A stretch of DNA of 64,000 bases, taken from Morella rubra (lineage: Eukaryota; Streptophyta; Magnoliopsida; Fagales; Myricaceae). Positions 1 to 11,820 of the stretch are shown piece by piece (the first letter of the stretch is position 1; every line of letters starts with the position of its first letter). Location: contig CM025852.1 of NCBI GenBank assembly GCA_003952965.2, positions 23,336,308 through 23,400,307 on the forward strand, given 5' to 3'. The notes below the pieces were generated by a model. The model searched no databases. It worked only from the letters and a program-made list of their open reading frames with translations, and was not told the DNA's origin. The position numbers and the translations under genes are program-made.

Positions 1-858
1 ACCGCCTCTTACTTAACCCACCACCCCCAACAAGAAGAAACTCACCTTCAGTCAAAGGGCATGTGATTTTCTTTTTTCTTTTTTTTGTTGGCTTTTATCA
101 GCTACATTGTTATTTGTTGAATTTCACGTCTACTGTATTCTGTCCAAAAGTCAAGAAAGAAATTGACGCATACCCAAAAATTTGGGACACTTTTGTTTTG
201 TAAAAGTATTATAGGAGAAAATAAATATATTAAATTCACAAAACGAATATTCAAAACATCGAAAAAAATACTACACAAACACCAATACCTTTAATATAAA
301 CTCTAACAACTTTTTATATAAATTCTAATACATTTTTCAACAAAAAAATCTAACAAATCTTTTCTATCTATACTTTTTTACCAAATTTCAATAATTTTTT
401 ATTAAAAAATTACATCAAATTATCTCTCTTTATATTTTTTTAAAAATTTTAATAAAAATTAAATATTTTTTTAAAATTTTCACCAATTTTTACATAAAAA
501 CCTATAGATAAATATTCACAATTCTATTAAAAAGTATAAAAATCTTACAATTTTTTATAAAACGAACGTACCAGTTAAATAGTGCTTTCTTTAAATTTTT
601 TTTAATTGAAAGAAGTCCACAATTTTCGATAGATTTTAAACAGTGTTTTATTTTAATTAAAAGAAGTCCTCAATTTTCAATATATATTTTAATTGAAAGA
701 AGTCCACAATTTTCGATATAAAACCCTTAATGGTGTTTGTTAGTCAAAATTTTTGGTAATTTTAATCTAATATGATAATTACAAAATATTATTTTTTGAT
801 AATAATTCTCCCCTCATCAAATCATCCATTTTCACTATAATAAATATAAAAAATGAAA
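1..858. other. AT-rich non-coding sequence, probably intron 1 of the first receptor-kinase copy
   Basis: No credible coding exon is visible. The stretch around 790-858 and 1250-1330 (short runs such as ataataaatataaaaaa followed by tttaaatcatctctc) resembles 26830-26960, which lies in intron 1 of the intact paralogue. This suggests the region is the matching intron, with the signal-peptide exon of copy 1 outside the window or lost. Short direct repeats with the words gaagtccacaattttcgat and tttaattgaaagaagtcc recur near 600-720. Confidence 0.5.
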
Positions 859-1245
859 AAAAAATACATTTTTCACCCACGAACTACCATAGGTTTTGCA
901 CTCTAAACTACTAATTTTGACACATTGCACCCTCTAACTACCAATTTTTGACACTTTGCACCTTTTATCAAATTTTCAGACTAAAATGACGATAATGCCC
1001 TTGACCCATTTTGCATATATTGAAAATATTGTTGTCAATTCATTAATTTTTCAAGGGTATTATTGTCAAATGGAGGTGCAAAGTATTTAATATTAATAGT
1101 TAGAGGGTGTAATGTGTCAAAGTGGGTAGTTTAGGGTGCAAGATGTTTAACATTGATAGTTTGAGGGTGCAATGTCTTAAAGATGGTAGTTTGAGGTGCA
1201 ATATGTTACTACCTTGGTAGTTTGTAGGTGAAAAATATATTTTTT
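859..1245. mobile_element. Foldback MITE with about 35-bp terminal inverted repeats
   Basis: The left end reads tttttcacccacgaactacca (shortened here) and the right end is its near-perfect inverse, tggtagtttgtaggtgaaaa. The inverted pairing continues inward: gacacattgcaccctctaac pairs with gagggtgtaatgtgtcaaag, and gataatgcccttga pairs with caagggtattattg. The whole element of about 390 bp can therefore fold into one long hairpin. It has no coding capacity. A target-site duplication is not clear because the flanks are A/T runs. The paralogous intron near 26890 shows similar flanks without the element. Confidence 0.8.
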
Positions 1246-1695
1246 CCATAAAAAATTTATTTAAATCATCTCTCTTTATTTTTTCACTAATTCCAACACC
1301 CTAAATTTTAATCATACTAAAATTTTAACACTCAAACATCAATTTCCTGAGCTCTTATTTTTTTTGTTAAGAATTTTTAGGATTCTTCAACTTTTAAATG
1401 TGAAAAAATTATAAATAATTTTCAAGTCATAATTTTCAAAACTGATAATAAAGACTTTCATCAGTCCACATTTTATTTGTTTTAGAGTTGCATTGGGGGC
1501 GTCTGAAAGTGTAGGGGACAACAAATTGTCTTTGTCAACGTAAATGGTTGTATGTGGAATTTTCTTTGGAGTGGAAATTGTAATGGCCGGATCCAGACGG
1601 GTGTGGCCGTCCGAGAGATTTGAAAGATTAGGAGAGATATTGTTTTGAAAAATAATTCTGTTCACTCTTATCTTCAAGCTTGCATTTGATTGCAG
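1246..1695. other. Intron sequence before the first visible receptor-kinase exon
   Basis: Positions about 1500-1690 match 27720-27945 of the intact paralogue (shared words such as gtggccgtccgagagatttgaa versus gcggccgtcccagagatttgaa). This is intron 1 sequence running to the acceptor at 1693-1695. I see no coding exon here; the short reading frames on either strand look like chance. Confidence 0.6.
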
Positions 1696-2930
1696 CGAGA
1701 GTTTTGAATTCAATGTTCCAACAATGGGGACTCAAGGCGCCGTCGGGTAAATGGAATATAAGCGGGAAATTGTGCAGTGGACAGGCCCTTGCCTCGAACA
1801 CCATCGAGACTTTAGGCAACCCTTTTATAAAGTGCGATTGTTCTGACAAAAATCAATCAACTTGTCACATTACCGAACTGTATGCGTATTTCTTTCTCTT
1901 GTTGTTTTTGTTTTTTTTTTTTGGGTGACTACCATCACCTTTGTGTAAACACTGTGGAGAACTTGGGTGATGTTAGTTGCTGATCTTTGAGCAGCCATTT
2001 ATTAGCACCTTAAATTATGACATAGAATTTTATCCTTCCACAAAACTGATATTGTATGTGAGCAATTTCAGTATAGAATTGAACCACAATCCTTATGACA
2101 GTCCACTGCTTGGCTCCTAATATCCTCCCAGTAGTTCAATTGAATCATTTTAAATTGACAAAAATAGGGGTAACGGATGAAACAAACCTACACTTCAAAA
2201 TATCCGAACATCTTTAATATGTGAGTCTTCTTTTTCATGATTGCTTGTTTATTGTGGATTTTCGTTGCAGGAGGGTTTACGCAATGGATGTTAAAGGTGT
2301 AATCCCAGAAGACCTATGGACTTTAACTTTCCTCACCAATCTGTATGGTTTCTTCTCTGCATGTTTGTTTACTTCAGTTTGGGATAACTAATGGTTACCT
2401 TCTTTCTCGTGCAAGCTAGGATAGACTTGAAATAGAGGTGAAAGATATAGACTAGCAGAAATTTATTCTAGATGTGGTGTTCTTTTCTACAATGGTCCAT
2501 TTGCACTATATATTGTCTAAATAAGCTAAACTATTCTGTTGCTTATAGGAATTTGGCCCGAAATTACTTGACTGGTAACCTGTCTTCATCAATTGGCAAT
2601 CTAACTCGCATGCAACGCCTGTGAGCACTCTGTAAATTTTTATTTGAAGCCGCTAGGACATAGTATATCTCATATTGATTAACCTTTCCGTTCATTTGAA
2701 CTTTAATAAACAGGGAAATTGGCCATAACTCGCTATCCGGGGAGCTTCCAAAGGAACTTGGAAATCTTACGGATTTAAGATTTCTGTAAGTAATTTTCAT
2801 TGTGACTTTGTTGGTCATCTTTGTCAGCTTGTTGTTTCTAATTTGTTTACAGACAAGGAAGGTCTTCCTGAAATCCAGCCTTTTCTTCTCGCTGCCTTTT
2901 TCTTTTGATGGAAATAGGTTTAACAAAGTG

Positions 2931-3135
2931 TGTAGAAATCCCGAAGATTGTAGAAATCACAAGGATTGTGGTGTAATTAGGATTAGTGATTGAGGAAATA
3001 TTCAGTGCATCGCATTTAGACAAATTTAGGAGATTGTTTCCTTATTTGTGTTTCGCTATTGTTTTATAAATAGGAGCATATATCATGTACAACAATTCAT
3101 TCGACGAAATATAGAAATATTTTTTCCTATTTTCA
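2931..3135 (+). repeat. 5' LTR of copia A
   Basis: This 205-bp LTR starts TGTAGAAATC and ends ATTTTCA, immediately followed by the primer-binding site. The segment 2972-3135 repeats at 11821-11984. A possible TATA-like word (tttataaatagg) lies near 3065. Confidence 0.9.
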
Positions 3136-3147
3136 TGGTATCAAAGC
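3136..3147 (+). other. Primer-binding site of copia A
   Basis: TGGTATCAAAGC directly abuts the 5' LTR. It differs at one base from TGGTATCAGAGC, the sequence complementary to the 3' end of plant initiator-Met tRNA that copia elements commonly use. Confidence 0.85.
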
Positions 3148-3166
3148 TAGGTTGCACTAGCTATCA

Positions 3167-5154
3167 ATGACGGAAGCCACCCGATAGCGAAGGATTGGTC
3201 ACGACTACAATGCCACTTGGGAAACACCAGCGGTGTCCACCATGGGCTCCAATGGTCTTGAAAATTCTTCCTTCCAACTCACAATGGAGAAACTCAACGG
3301 GAAAAACTTTCGAGAATGGGCTCAGTTGATCAAACTTGTCCTCAATGGCCAGGGAAAGCTTGGGTATCTTACTGGCGAGACGAAATAGCAACCCTCTACT
3401 GATGCTGCTTCTTCGGTGAAATGGCGGTCGGAGAATTCAATGGTTATCGCTTGGATGGTAAATTCCATGATATCCTCCATCGGGAAGATGTACCTGTTCT
3501 TACCGAAGGCAAAGGATGTTTGGGATGCCGTTCGGGAGACCTACTCAGATGTCGAAAACTCCTCACAGGTCTTTGATATCAAAACCCGCTTATGGCATAT
3601 GAAATAAGGGGAGAAAGACGTCACTGATTATTACATGGAGATGTCGGCACTCTGGCAGGAGCTCGATTTACGCTACGACGACGAATGGGAGTGTTCCGGT
3701 GACAGTGCTCGGTATAAAAAGAAGCTGGAGACTGAGAGAGTTTTCGAGTTCCTTGCTGGTTTCAACAGAGAACTGGACGATGTGAGAGGCCGAATCCTTG
3801 GCCGACGTCCACTACCTTCGATGTGAGAAGTTTTCGTTGAAATACGATGTGAGGAGCATTGCAGGAGAGTTATGCTGCTGGAGAAGAATACCGTCAGGCC
3901 TAATGTGTTTGGGTCTGAAATGTTAGCTTTGGTCTCTAAAGGCCCAAGCATTGGCACTGTGTTGGGCCCAAAACAACCAAGAAATAAATGTTGGTGCGAC
4001 TACTGTCGTAAATTTGGTCATACAAAGGATATTTGTTGGGAACTCCATGGGAAGCTTGCATATTGGAAATCGAGGCAGGGCCATCGCACTCCAGGTTATC
4101 AAGCCACTCTCGAGCACCCATCAGTGCCATCCCAAGTAGCACATGACGTCTCTACTGGTGGCTTTAGTTCTGCACAACTGAAACAATTACACAAATTATT
4201 TTCCAGTTTCCAAACCTCGGGTCAGTCTTTCTAGAATATTGCCTCCGCTTCCTTAGCCTACAAAGTTAATTTTCTCCCTGCTCTGAGTACCTCCCGATCC
4301 AAAATTCCTTGAATCATTGACTTAGGTGCTTCCGATCACACGACTAATTTCTATCATCTTTTTTCTTCTTACCCACCTTGTGCTGGATTTCTTAAAGTTA
4401 AAATTGCATATAGCTCTTTTTCGTCTGTTGTAGGAAAAGGGAGCATTCGACTCTTTGAATCTATCACACTGGACTCTGTCCTTCATGTTCCAAATTTATC
4501 CTGTAATTTGTTGTCTGTTAGCCAATTAACAAAAATGTTCAGCTCTACTAAATTTCTTCCCTCTCATTGTGTTTTTTAGGATCTATTATCGGGGAAGACG
4601 ATTGGTAGTGCTAAGGAGTGTGAGGGACTTTACTACTTTGAGGAGGCTATTGTGAGTGAACAACATCCAACTGCCATTTGTGATTCTGCATCTGTCTCTA
4701 GGGATAGTGAAATTTTGTTATGGCATTTTAGAATGGGTCATCCAAATCCTCAATATTTGAGACAGTTGTTTCCTTTCATTTTTTCAAATAAAAACTCCAT
4801 TGATTTTCAGTGTGAAATTTGTGAACTTGTGAAACATAAACGTACTTCATTCCCAAAATCCTCAATACAAACCATCCCAGCCATTTACCATGATCCACAG
4901 TGATCTTTGGGGTCCCTTTCGCACTCTTACTCGTACTCACACAAAATGGTTTGTTACTTTTTATTGATGATTATACTCGCCTTTGTTGGGTTTATTTGTT
5001 GAAAGAAAAAATTAAGGTTCATTCTGTGTTTATCAATTTCCATACCATGATTCTAACACAATTCCAAACTCAAATTCAAATTATGCGTAGTGATAATAGC
5101 ACCGAACATTTCAATTATATTTTGGGGGACCATCTTATAAGTATGGGATAATTC
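3167..5154 (+). pseudogene. gag, protease and N-terminal integrase of copia A, broken
   Basis: Translation across several frames shows a gag capsid-like stretch (3280-3830), a single zinc knuckle CDYCRKFGHTKDIC near 4000-4050, a degraded protease box (LGASDHTT near 4323), and the integrase zinc-binding and core start (RMGHPNPQYL near 4730; FIDDYTRLCWVYLL near 4960). Stops at about 3184, 3387, 3605, 3824 and 4231, together with frameshifts, make it non-coding. The reading is cut at 5154, where element B is inserted inside the integrase core. Confidence 0.85.
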
Positions 5155-5520
5155 TATCTAAGTCTTCTATGGAATTTGAGTACCGGGCCATGTCTCTTGC
5201 TTGCTTAGAAATTATTTGGCTTCACGGTTTGCTTGCTGAATTGAACTTTCCTCAAATCGTACCTACCCCTCTTTTTGCCGATAATACCGGTGCTATTCAG
5301 ATCACGGCCAATCCTGTCTATCATGAGCATACGAAGCATATTGAAGTCGATTGTCATTCTATTTGTGAAGCCTTCGAAGACAGAGTCATCACTCTTCCCC
5401 ATGTTGCTACAGAATTCCAAGTTGCTGACATCTTCACCAAGCCTTTTACTCGCCACCGCCATTGTTTCTTAACTAGCAAATTGATGTTGGTCGACCAACC
5501 CCCATCAATTTCAGGGGGGC
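5155..5520 (+). pseudogene. Duplicated RNase H terminal segment and polypurine tract of copia B
   Basis: It matches 10116-10481 over its whole length (about 23 differences by hand count). It encodes the RNase H C-terminal part (EYRAMSLACLEIIWL, then HTKHIEVDCH and VADIFTKP) and ends in a G-rich polypurine tract next to the LTR. A normal element has no such segment upstream of its 5' LTR. Confidence 0.88.
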
Positions 5521-5751
5521 TGTCAACGGACAGCTTTGCTTTCATTTAGTCACCATATCTTCTGTTATCTCTCTATTATTCTACAGCTATGTATAGCAAC
5601 GGTTACTTCTTTCTTTCCTAGTTTAGTTCGATACTTGATTTCTTTCCTTGTATATTGATAACGTACCTTGTATAGCTTGATTTCAAACCTCTATATAATG
5701 AGAAGTATACACATGGCCAAAGCATTCGGTCAATTCCCTCAAATATTGTCA
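5521..5751 (+). repeat. 5' LTR of copia B
   Basis: This 231-bp LTR starts TGTCAACGG and ends ATTGTCA, followed by a primer site. It pairs with 10482-10713, with about 11 differences by hand count. A TATA-like word (tatataatgag) lies near 5693. Confidence 0.9.
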
Positions 5752-5764
5752 TGGTATTGGAGCC
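5752..5764 (+). other. Primer-binding site of copia B (diverged)
   Basis: TGGTATTGGAGCC abuts the 5' LTR. It differs from the initiator-Met tRNA complement TGGTATCAGAGCC at two central bases. Confidence 0.75.
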
Positions 5765-5911
5765 AATACTCTAATCCCTATTTCTCGTTTTTGTTTCGAT
5801 TTCGTTTTCTTTGTGGTTTACGTTTGTCGTCACTGTCATCCTCAATTTTTTTTCCAACCCGCACCTGTCCCCTCTTCTTTCAGGTCCCTTTCGATCTGTC
5901 AACCCTCTCTG

Positions 5912-6060
5912 TGCTGTTTCCGGCGTTGGGTGGTGGTGCTCTGTGGCTATCGGCACTGTCTGTGGTGTTTCGGACGCTGGGTGGTGGTCTGTGGTGGCTC
6001 TCGGCTCTGTCTGTGGTGTTTTTCGTGCTGGGTGGTGGTCTGTGGTGGCTGTCGGCGCTG
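5912..6060 (+). repeat. Three tandem copies of a roughly 48-bp unit in the copia B leader
   Basis: Each unit contains gctgggtggtggtctgtgg followed by a ctctcggctctgtctgtgg-like segment and a gtgtttcgg-like segment. Three diverged copies follow one another between the 5' LTR and gag. The long open frames over it on both strands are a by-product of the repeat. Confidence 0.75.
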
Positions 6061-6426
6061 TCTGTGACTTCCGGTCTCTTCGACTCTTTGGTTTGTTTCA
6101 CGTTCATTTCGGCTTTGGCTTTTGCTGTTTTCTTGTTTCGATCTCTTTGGTGATTTGGTATTTTGCTGGTTCGGTGGTGTTTTACTTCACGTTCCTGCTT
6201 GTGGTTGTTTAGGCTGTAACTGTTTATTTGCTTATTGGGTTTGAGCTGTTGTTTCTACTAATTGGGCCAGCTGATTAGGTTGTTATTACATTCCTTACTG
6301 TTATTGGGTTTGGGTTGTTGCTGTTATTAAGTTTGGCAGAATCTTGGCGTCGTTGCTTGTTGTTCTTGGGTTGGGGCGACTATTTTCCAAGTGTTTGTTT
6401 ACAGCTCCATTCCATGTTATCATATA

Positions 6427-9400
6427 ATGGACTCAGCTCCTGCCTGCGTCAAATTTGCTGGAAAAAAATTACTCTACTTGTGCTTTTCAATTTGAACTTT
6501 TCCTCCAAAGAAAAGATCTCTGGGGTCATATTGATGGCACCACTTCGGCACCCTTTTCCGATTCGGATAAATCTAAGGATGCTGCTGCTCCGGTTTCATG
6601 GGCTATTCTTGATGCTCGGATTATGTCCTGGCTTCTTAGCTCCGTTGAGGCGCACCTTGTTCCTAATTTGCGTCCTCAACGTTCAGCCCAATCTATGTGG
6701 ACTTATTTGAAGAAAGTTTACTATTAGGATAATGACGCCCGTCGTTTTCACTTGGAGCATGCCATTGCACAATTTCATCATGGGAATCTCTCCATTCCAG
6801 ATTACTACTCGGCGTTTCTCACCCTTTGGAACGACTATTCCGATCTGGTTACGATGACTGTTCCGCCTGATGCTTTTTCGGCTATTTAGGCTATCCATGC
6901 GACGAGTCGCCGTGATCAGTTTCTTATGAAGTTGCGCCCCGAGTATGAATATGTTCGATCTTCTTTGGTGAACCGATCTCCGGTTCCATCTCTTGATGTT
7001 TGTTTCAGCGTACTCCTTCGCGAGGAACAATGTCTCACCACTCAAGTTGTTTTGGACTCTCCTCATGGAGGCTCAGGTTCCGCTAATGTCACTTATGCTG
7101 CCCAAGGCCGAGGGATTCCTATGACTTCCAAGCAATGTTTTTCTTGCGAGGAATATGGCCATATTGCAGCCATTGTTCCAAAAAGTTTTGTTCATATTGC
7201 AAGAAAAATGGTCACATTATCAAAGAGTGTTGCATCCGTCCTCAGAATCGTCAACAACAAGCTCTCCAGACTTGTGTTACTGCACCTCCAGTAGCTCCTT
7301 CTCCGGCCTTTGATTCCTCTCCAGGTGATTTCTCTCCTCCGCTAACACCTGCAATGGTGTAGCAGATGATCGTGTCTGCACTCTCGACATTGGGTCTTCA
7401 AGGTAACCATTCTGTTTCTTCTAACCTCTGGTATATAGACTCTGGAGCTTCTAATCACATGACCCCTAATTCCATGGCTCTTGGTCCTGTACGGCCCTAT
7501 ACTGGCACTTCCTTTATTCAAACGGCCAATGGCAGCTCTTTGCCAATCACTGCGGTTGGTGATGCTTCTACTAAGATCATCGATGTATTTTGTTGCTCCT
7601 AAGCTTTCTACGAATCTCATTTCGGTTGGCCAATTAGTATATAGTAACTGTGCTGTTAACTTTTCTGGTAATGGTTTTGTTGTACAGGATCAGGTAACGG
7701 GGACGTTGATCACGAAGGGGCCTAAGGTGGGGCGTCTCTTTCCACTATATTTGCCTGTTCCAGCACTCCCTTCCATTTCTCCAACTTTGTCTCTATCTTG
7801 TAATACAGTTGATGATCCCAGTATGGTGTGGCACTGTTGTTTAGGTCACCCCAATCCTCAGATATTATCCCATGTATTGAACTCTGGTTTATTAGGCAAT
7901 AAAGAACGATGTTCTACTTCTCTTGATTGTGCCTCTTGTAAGCTTGGTAAAAGCAAAACTCTTCCCTTTCCTCTGCATGCGAGTAGAGCTTCTCACTGCT
8001 TTGATATTATTCATAGTGATGTTTGGAGTCCATCTCCTATTATATCTCGTAAAAAATATAAGTATTATGTGACATTCATTGATGACCATAGCCGCTTTAC
8101 TTGGGTCTATTTTCTTCGCTCTAAATCTGAAGTTTTTCGTACCTTCACCATATTCATGGCGCATCTTGCAACCCAATATGCTGCCTATATAAAAATTTTA
8201 CGTACAGATTCTGGTGGTGAATATTTGTCTAATGAATTCCGTGAGTTCTTGGATTCAAAAGGCATTATTCATCAACGTTTGTGCCCGGCTACTCCACAAC
8301 AAAATGGTGTCGCCGAACGGAAAAATCGTCATCTTTTAGATGTGGTACGTACTCTTTTGCTTGAATCTTTTGTTCCTTCCATGTTCTGAGTCGAGGTTAT
8401 GAAAACTGCTACTCTTTTGATTAATCGGTTACCATCCTCTGTCTTAAATATGGAATCTCCATACTTTCGTCTTTTTTCTATGCAACCTAGTTACGATCAT
8501 TTACGTACTTTTGGTTGTGTATGCTTTGTTCATTTACCTCCTCATGAATGCCATAAGTTATCTGCTCAATCTGTTTGTTGTGCGTTCTTAGGGTATAATG
8601 TGGGTCAGAAAGGTTTTGTGTGCTATGACTCTACGTTACAGCGTCTTTGTGTCTCTCGAAATGTGATTTTCTTTGAAAATCAACATTTCTTTCCGTGCTC
8701 CTTTCTGCCCTCTTCTCGTTTTACACCAGGTATAGTGTATATGCACCGCCCTCGCCGACCGCCTCCTCCGATGGCAGCCCCGCTTCCTGATCCTATTGCA
8801 ACCCTTCGCCAGTCAGGCTCGGCACATCCAGCGCCTTTGGTACGTCACTCTACTCGAATGTCTGTACTCCCAAGTCGGTGTGGGTTTTCTTCCTCTGGCA
8901 CTTTTATTTCTGCTCTTATTGCATCACTGTCCAAATATGTTATTCCCACATCCTACTCCCAAGTTGCCAAGCATGAGTGTTGGCAGCAAGCTATGCAAGA
9001 AGAAATTGCGGCTCTCAAAGCAAATCACACATGGGATCTTGAGCCTTGTCCTTCCACGATTACTCCTCTAGGATGCAAATGGGTTTACTTCATCAAGGTC
9101 CGCTCAGATGGGAGTCTTGATCGTTACAAAGCCGGTTAGTTGCTCTTGGAAATAATCAAGAATATGGTGTCAATTACGAAGAGACCTTTGCTCCAGTGGC
9201 TAAGATGACCACTGTTCGCACTATTCTAGCTCTTGCCGCCTCCAATGATTGGTCTCTTCATCAGATGGATGTGAAGAATGCTTTTCTTCACGGTGATCTC
9301 AAAGAATGCATTTTTATGAAGCCTCCCTCCGGCTTGTTATCTTCTCCTACTTCACATGTGTGCAAGCTTCGTCGATCTCTTTATGGTCTTAAACAAGCTC

Positions 9401-10474
9401 CGCGGCCTGGTTTGATAAGTTTCGAAGTACTTTATTACAATTTTCCTTCAAGCAGAGCAAGCGTGACTCCTCCTTATTTTTGCGTAAGACAGAAACGGGT
9501 ATTGTTGTTCTTCTTGTTTATGTTGATGATACTGTTATCATTGGTTCAGATTCTACTTTACTTAGCCAGCTCAAGCTGCATCTCTCCGCGTCCTTTCGCA
9601 TGAAAGATCTTGGTTCTCTCACACATTTCCTTGGTCTTGAGGTGCGCCGTAGTTCTTCTCGTATTTCTATCAATCAACACAAGTATGCTTCTGATCTGGT
9701 GGCTCTTGCTGGTCTTGAAGCCACTTCCACTGTTGATACTCCATGGAGTTGAATGTCAAACTTCGCAAAGAGGAGGGTGACTTACTTGCTGACCCTAGTT
9801 TATATCGCAAGCTGGTAGGTAGCCTTGTCTACCTAACTATTACTCGACCGGACATCTCCTTTGCCGTCTAGCAAGTCAGCCAGTTTCTCCAAACACAGCG
9901 CCATCTTCACTTGGCTGCCGTTCGTCGCATCATTCGTTATGTTTAGGGCACTTATGCTCGTGGCTTATTCTTCCCTGCCAACACTTCTTTGTCTCTTGCT
10001 GCTTATAGTGATGCTGATTGGGCTGGTTGTGTCGATACCCGTCGTTCTATCACTGGTTGGTGTGTGTTTTTGGGTAATGCATTGATATCTTGGAAGAGTA
10101 AAAAACAAGACCGAGTATCTATGTCTTCTACGGAATCCGAGTACCGGGCCATGTCTCTTGCTTGCTCAGAAATTATTTGGCTTCGTGGTTTGCTTGCTAA
10201 ATTGAACTTTCCTCAAACCGTACCTACCCCTTTTTCTGCCGACAATACCAGTGTTATTCAGATCACGGCCAATCCTGTCTATCATGAGTGTACGAAGCAT
10301 ATTGAAGTCGATTGTCATTCTATTCGTGAAGCCTTCGAAGATGGAGTCATTACTCTTCCCCATGTTGCTACAGAATTCCAAGTTGCTGACATCTTCACCA
10401 AGCCTCTTACTCGCCACCGCCATTGTTTTTTAACTAGCAAATTGATGTTGGTCGACCAACCCCCATCAATTTGA
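6427..10474 (+). pseudogene. gag-pol of copia B, complete order but inactivated
   Basis: Gag begins near 6427 and frameshifts at an A-run near 6465. The gag body reads to about 7130. Two CCHC-like knuckles follow near 7135-7240 (CFSCEEYGHIA, then CSYCKKNGHIIKEC in another frame). Then come a protease box YIDSGASNHMT near 7430, integrase (HPNPQIL near 7850; FIDDHSRFTWVYF near 8075; TPQQNGVAERK near 8290), RT (QMDVKNAFLHGDL near 9265; YVDD near 9520 in a shifted frame) and RNase H (SDADWAGCVDTRRS near 10005). At least five TAG stops replace expected CAG codons. RT and RNase H are also frame-broken near 9140, 9410 and 9750. Not functional. Confidence 0.9.
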
Positions 10475-10481
10475 GGGGGGC

Positions 10482-10713
10482 TGTCAACGGACAGCTTTGT
10501 TGTCATTTAGTCACCTTATCTTCCGTTATCTCTCTATTATTCTACAGCTATGTATAGCAACGGTTACTTCTTTTCTTTCCTAGTTTAGTTCGATACTTGA
10601 TTTCTTTCCTTTTATATTGATAATGTACCTTGTATAGCTTGATTTCAAATCTCTATATAATGAGAAGTATACACACAGCCAAAGCATTCGGTCAATTCCC
10701 TCAAATATTTTCA
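10482..10713 (+). repeat. 3' LTR of copia B
   Basis: This 232-bp LTR follows the polypurine tract (ttgagggggg at 10471-10480). It starts TGTCAACGG, ends ATTTTCA, and is followed by the AATTC duplication. Confidence 0.9.
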
Positions 10714-11820
10714 AATTCATCAAAGTTCATGTGTCGACACCCCCCAACAAAATGGGGTTGCTGAACGCAAAAAAAGACACCTTCTTGAAGTTGCTCATGC
10801 CTTGCTATTCACTACGAATATGCCAAAAAAATTCTGGGGCGATGCCATTTTAACCTCTACCTATCTCATCAATAGAATGCCTAGCCGTGTTCTTTCGTTT
10901 GAAACACCTCTCCAAAAATTTCAGCGATATTTCCCGACCTCTCGCCTTGGCTCTTGTCTTCCTCTCAGAGTGTTTGGTTGTACCCTTTTTGTCCATGTTC
11001 ATTCCCATCATTGCAACAAATTAGATCCTTGTACTATTAAGTGTGTGTTCATTGGATATTCTCCTACTCAAAAGGGGTACAAATGCTATGATCCCTCCAC
11101 AAAAAAGTCTTTGTCAGCCTTGATGTTACATTCTTTGAAAACTCTTCGTACTTCTAAAAGCCTTCTCTTCAGGGGAGCATTTGAGTGAAGCTCGGATTTT
11201 GGACTTCAATCTCTGTCTCCTTGAGTCTACCCCAAACACTGATCCTGCCATAAACGCTGAATTTGTCACTTCTCATTTTAATATGCCAATTATAGAAGGA
11301 CACTTGAACTCAGGGGTAGATGTAGAAAAACAACCTGACAAACAGATACTTGTATATTCATAGAAGCCAAAACCAAAGGAAATAAAGAATCTCATACCTG
11401 AGGCACCAAGAGAGTCGGAACTGGTAATAGTTCCAAGCGTCCATGAGTCTCCTTCCACATTTGGTAAGTCTGAGTCCTCTGATATTGACTTACCCATTGC
11501 TCTTATAAAACAATCTCGGTCATGTTCTCTCCATCCTCTCTCAAACTTTATGTCTTATAATGCTTTGTCCACAGAATTTCGTGCTTTTACCTCTAATCTA
11601 GATAGTGCAGAAATTCCAAACGATATTCGGGAGGCCTTGGAGGTTCCCCAATGGAGAGAGGTAGTAATGGAAGAAATGCGGGCCTTGAAAAAGAACGGAA
11701 CTTGGGAAGTAATGGAGTTACAGAGAGGAAAGAAACCTATTGGATGCAAATGGGTGTTCACTTTGAAATATAAAGCTGATGGGAATATAGAAAGGTACAA
11801 AGCCCGCCTTGTAGCAAAAG
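10714..11820 (+). pseudogene. C-terminal integrase and first part of RT of copia A
   Basis: The reading resumes with IHQSSCVDTPQQNGVAERK, the region containing the third acidic residue of the integrase core. It continues through the integrase C-terminal region (RVFGCTLFVHVH near 10970) and a linker with stops near 11187 and 11361. It then enters the RT N-terminal motif (KPIGCKWVF, then RYKARLVAK near 11790). It ends abruptly at the truncated 3' LTR, so the RT catalytic motifs and RNase H are deleted. Confidence 0.85.

Larger units (their letters stand above)
5155..10713 (+). mobile_element. Ty1-copia element B nested in copia A, with an extra RNase H tail before its 5' LTR
   Basis: The insert splits copia A's integrase between its DD and QNGVAE regions, and the two halves rejoin in frame around it. 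The 5-bp word AATTC occurs immediately on both sides (5150-5154 and 10714-10718). The inserted DNA starts with a 366-bp copy of the end of RNase H plus polypurine tract (5155-5520). A complete 5' LTR, internal region and 3' LTR follow. The internal region has full gag-PR-INT-RT-RNase H order but many stops and frameshifts. Confidence 0.9.

Noticed and set aside
5811..6212. Long overlapping open frames on both strands with repeated GWWSVVA/LGGGLWWLSAL-type peptides
   Set aside because: They are produced by the 48-bp tandem repeat in the copia B leader and have no start or domain of their own.
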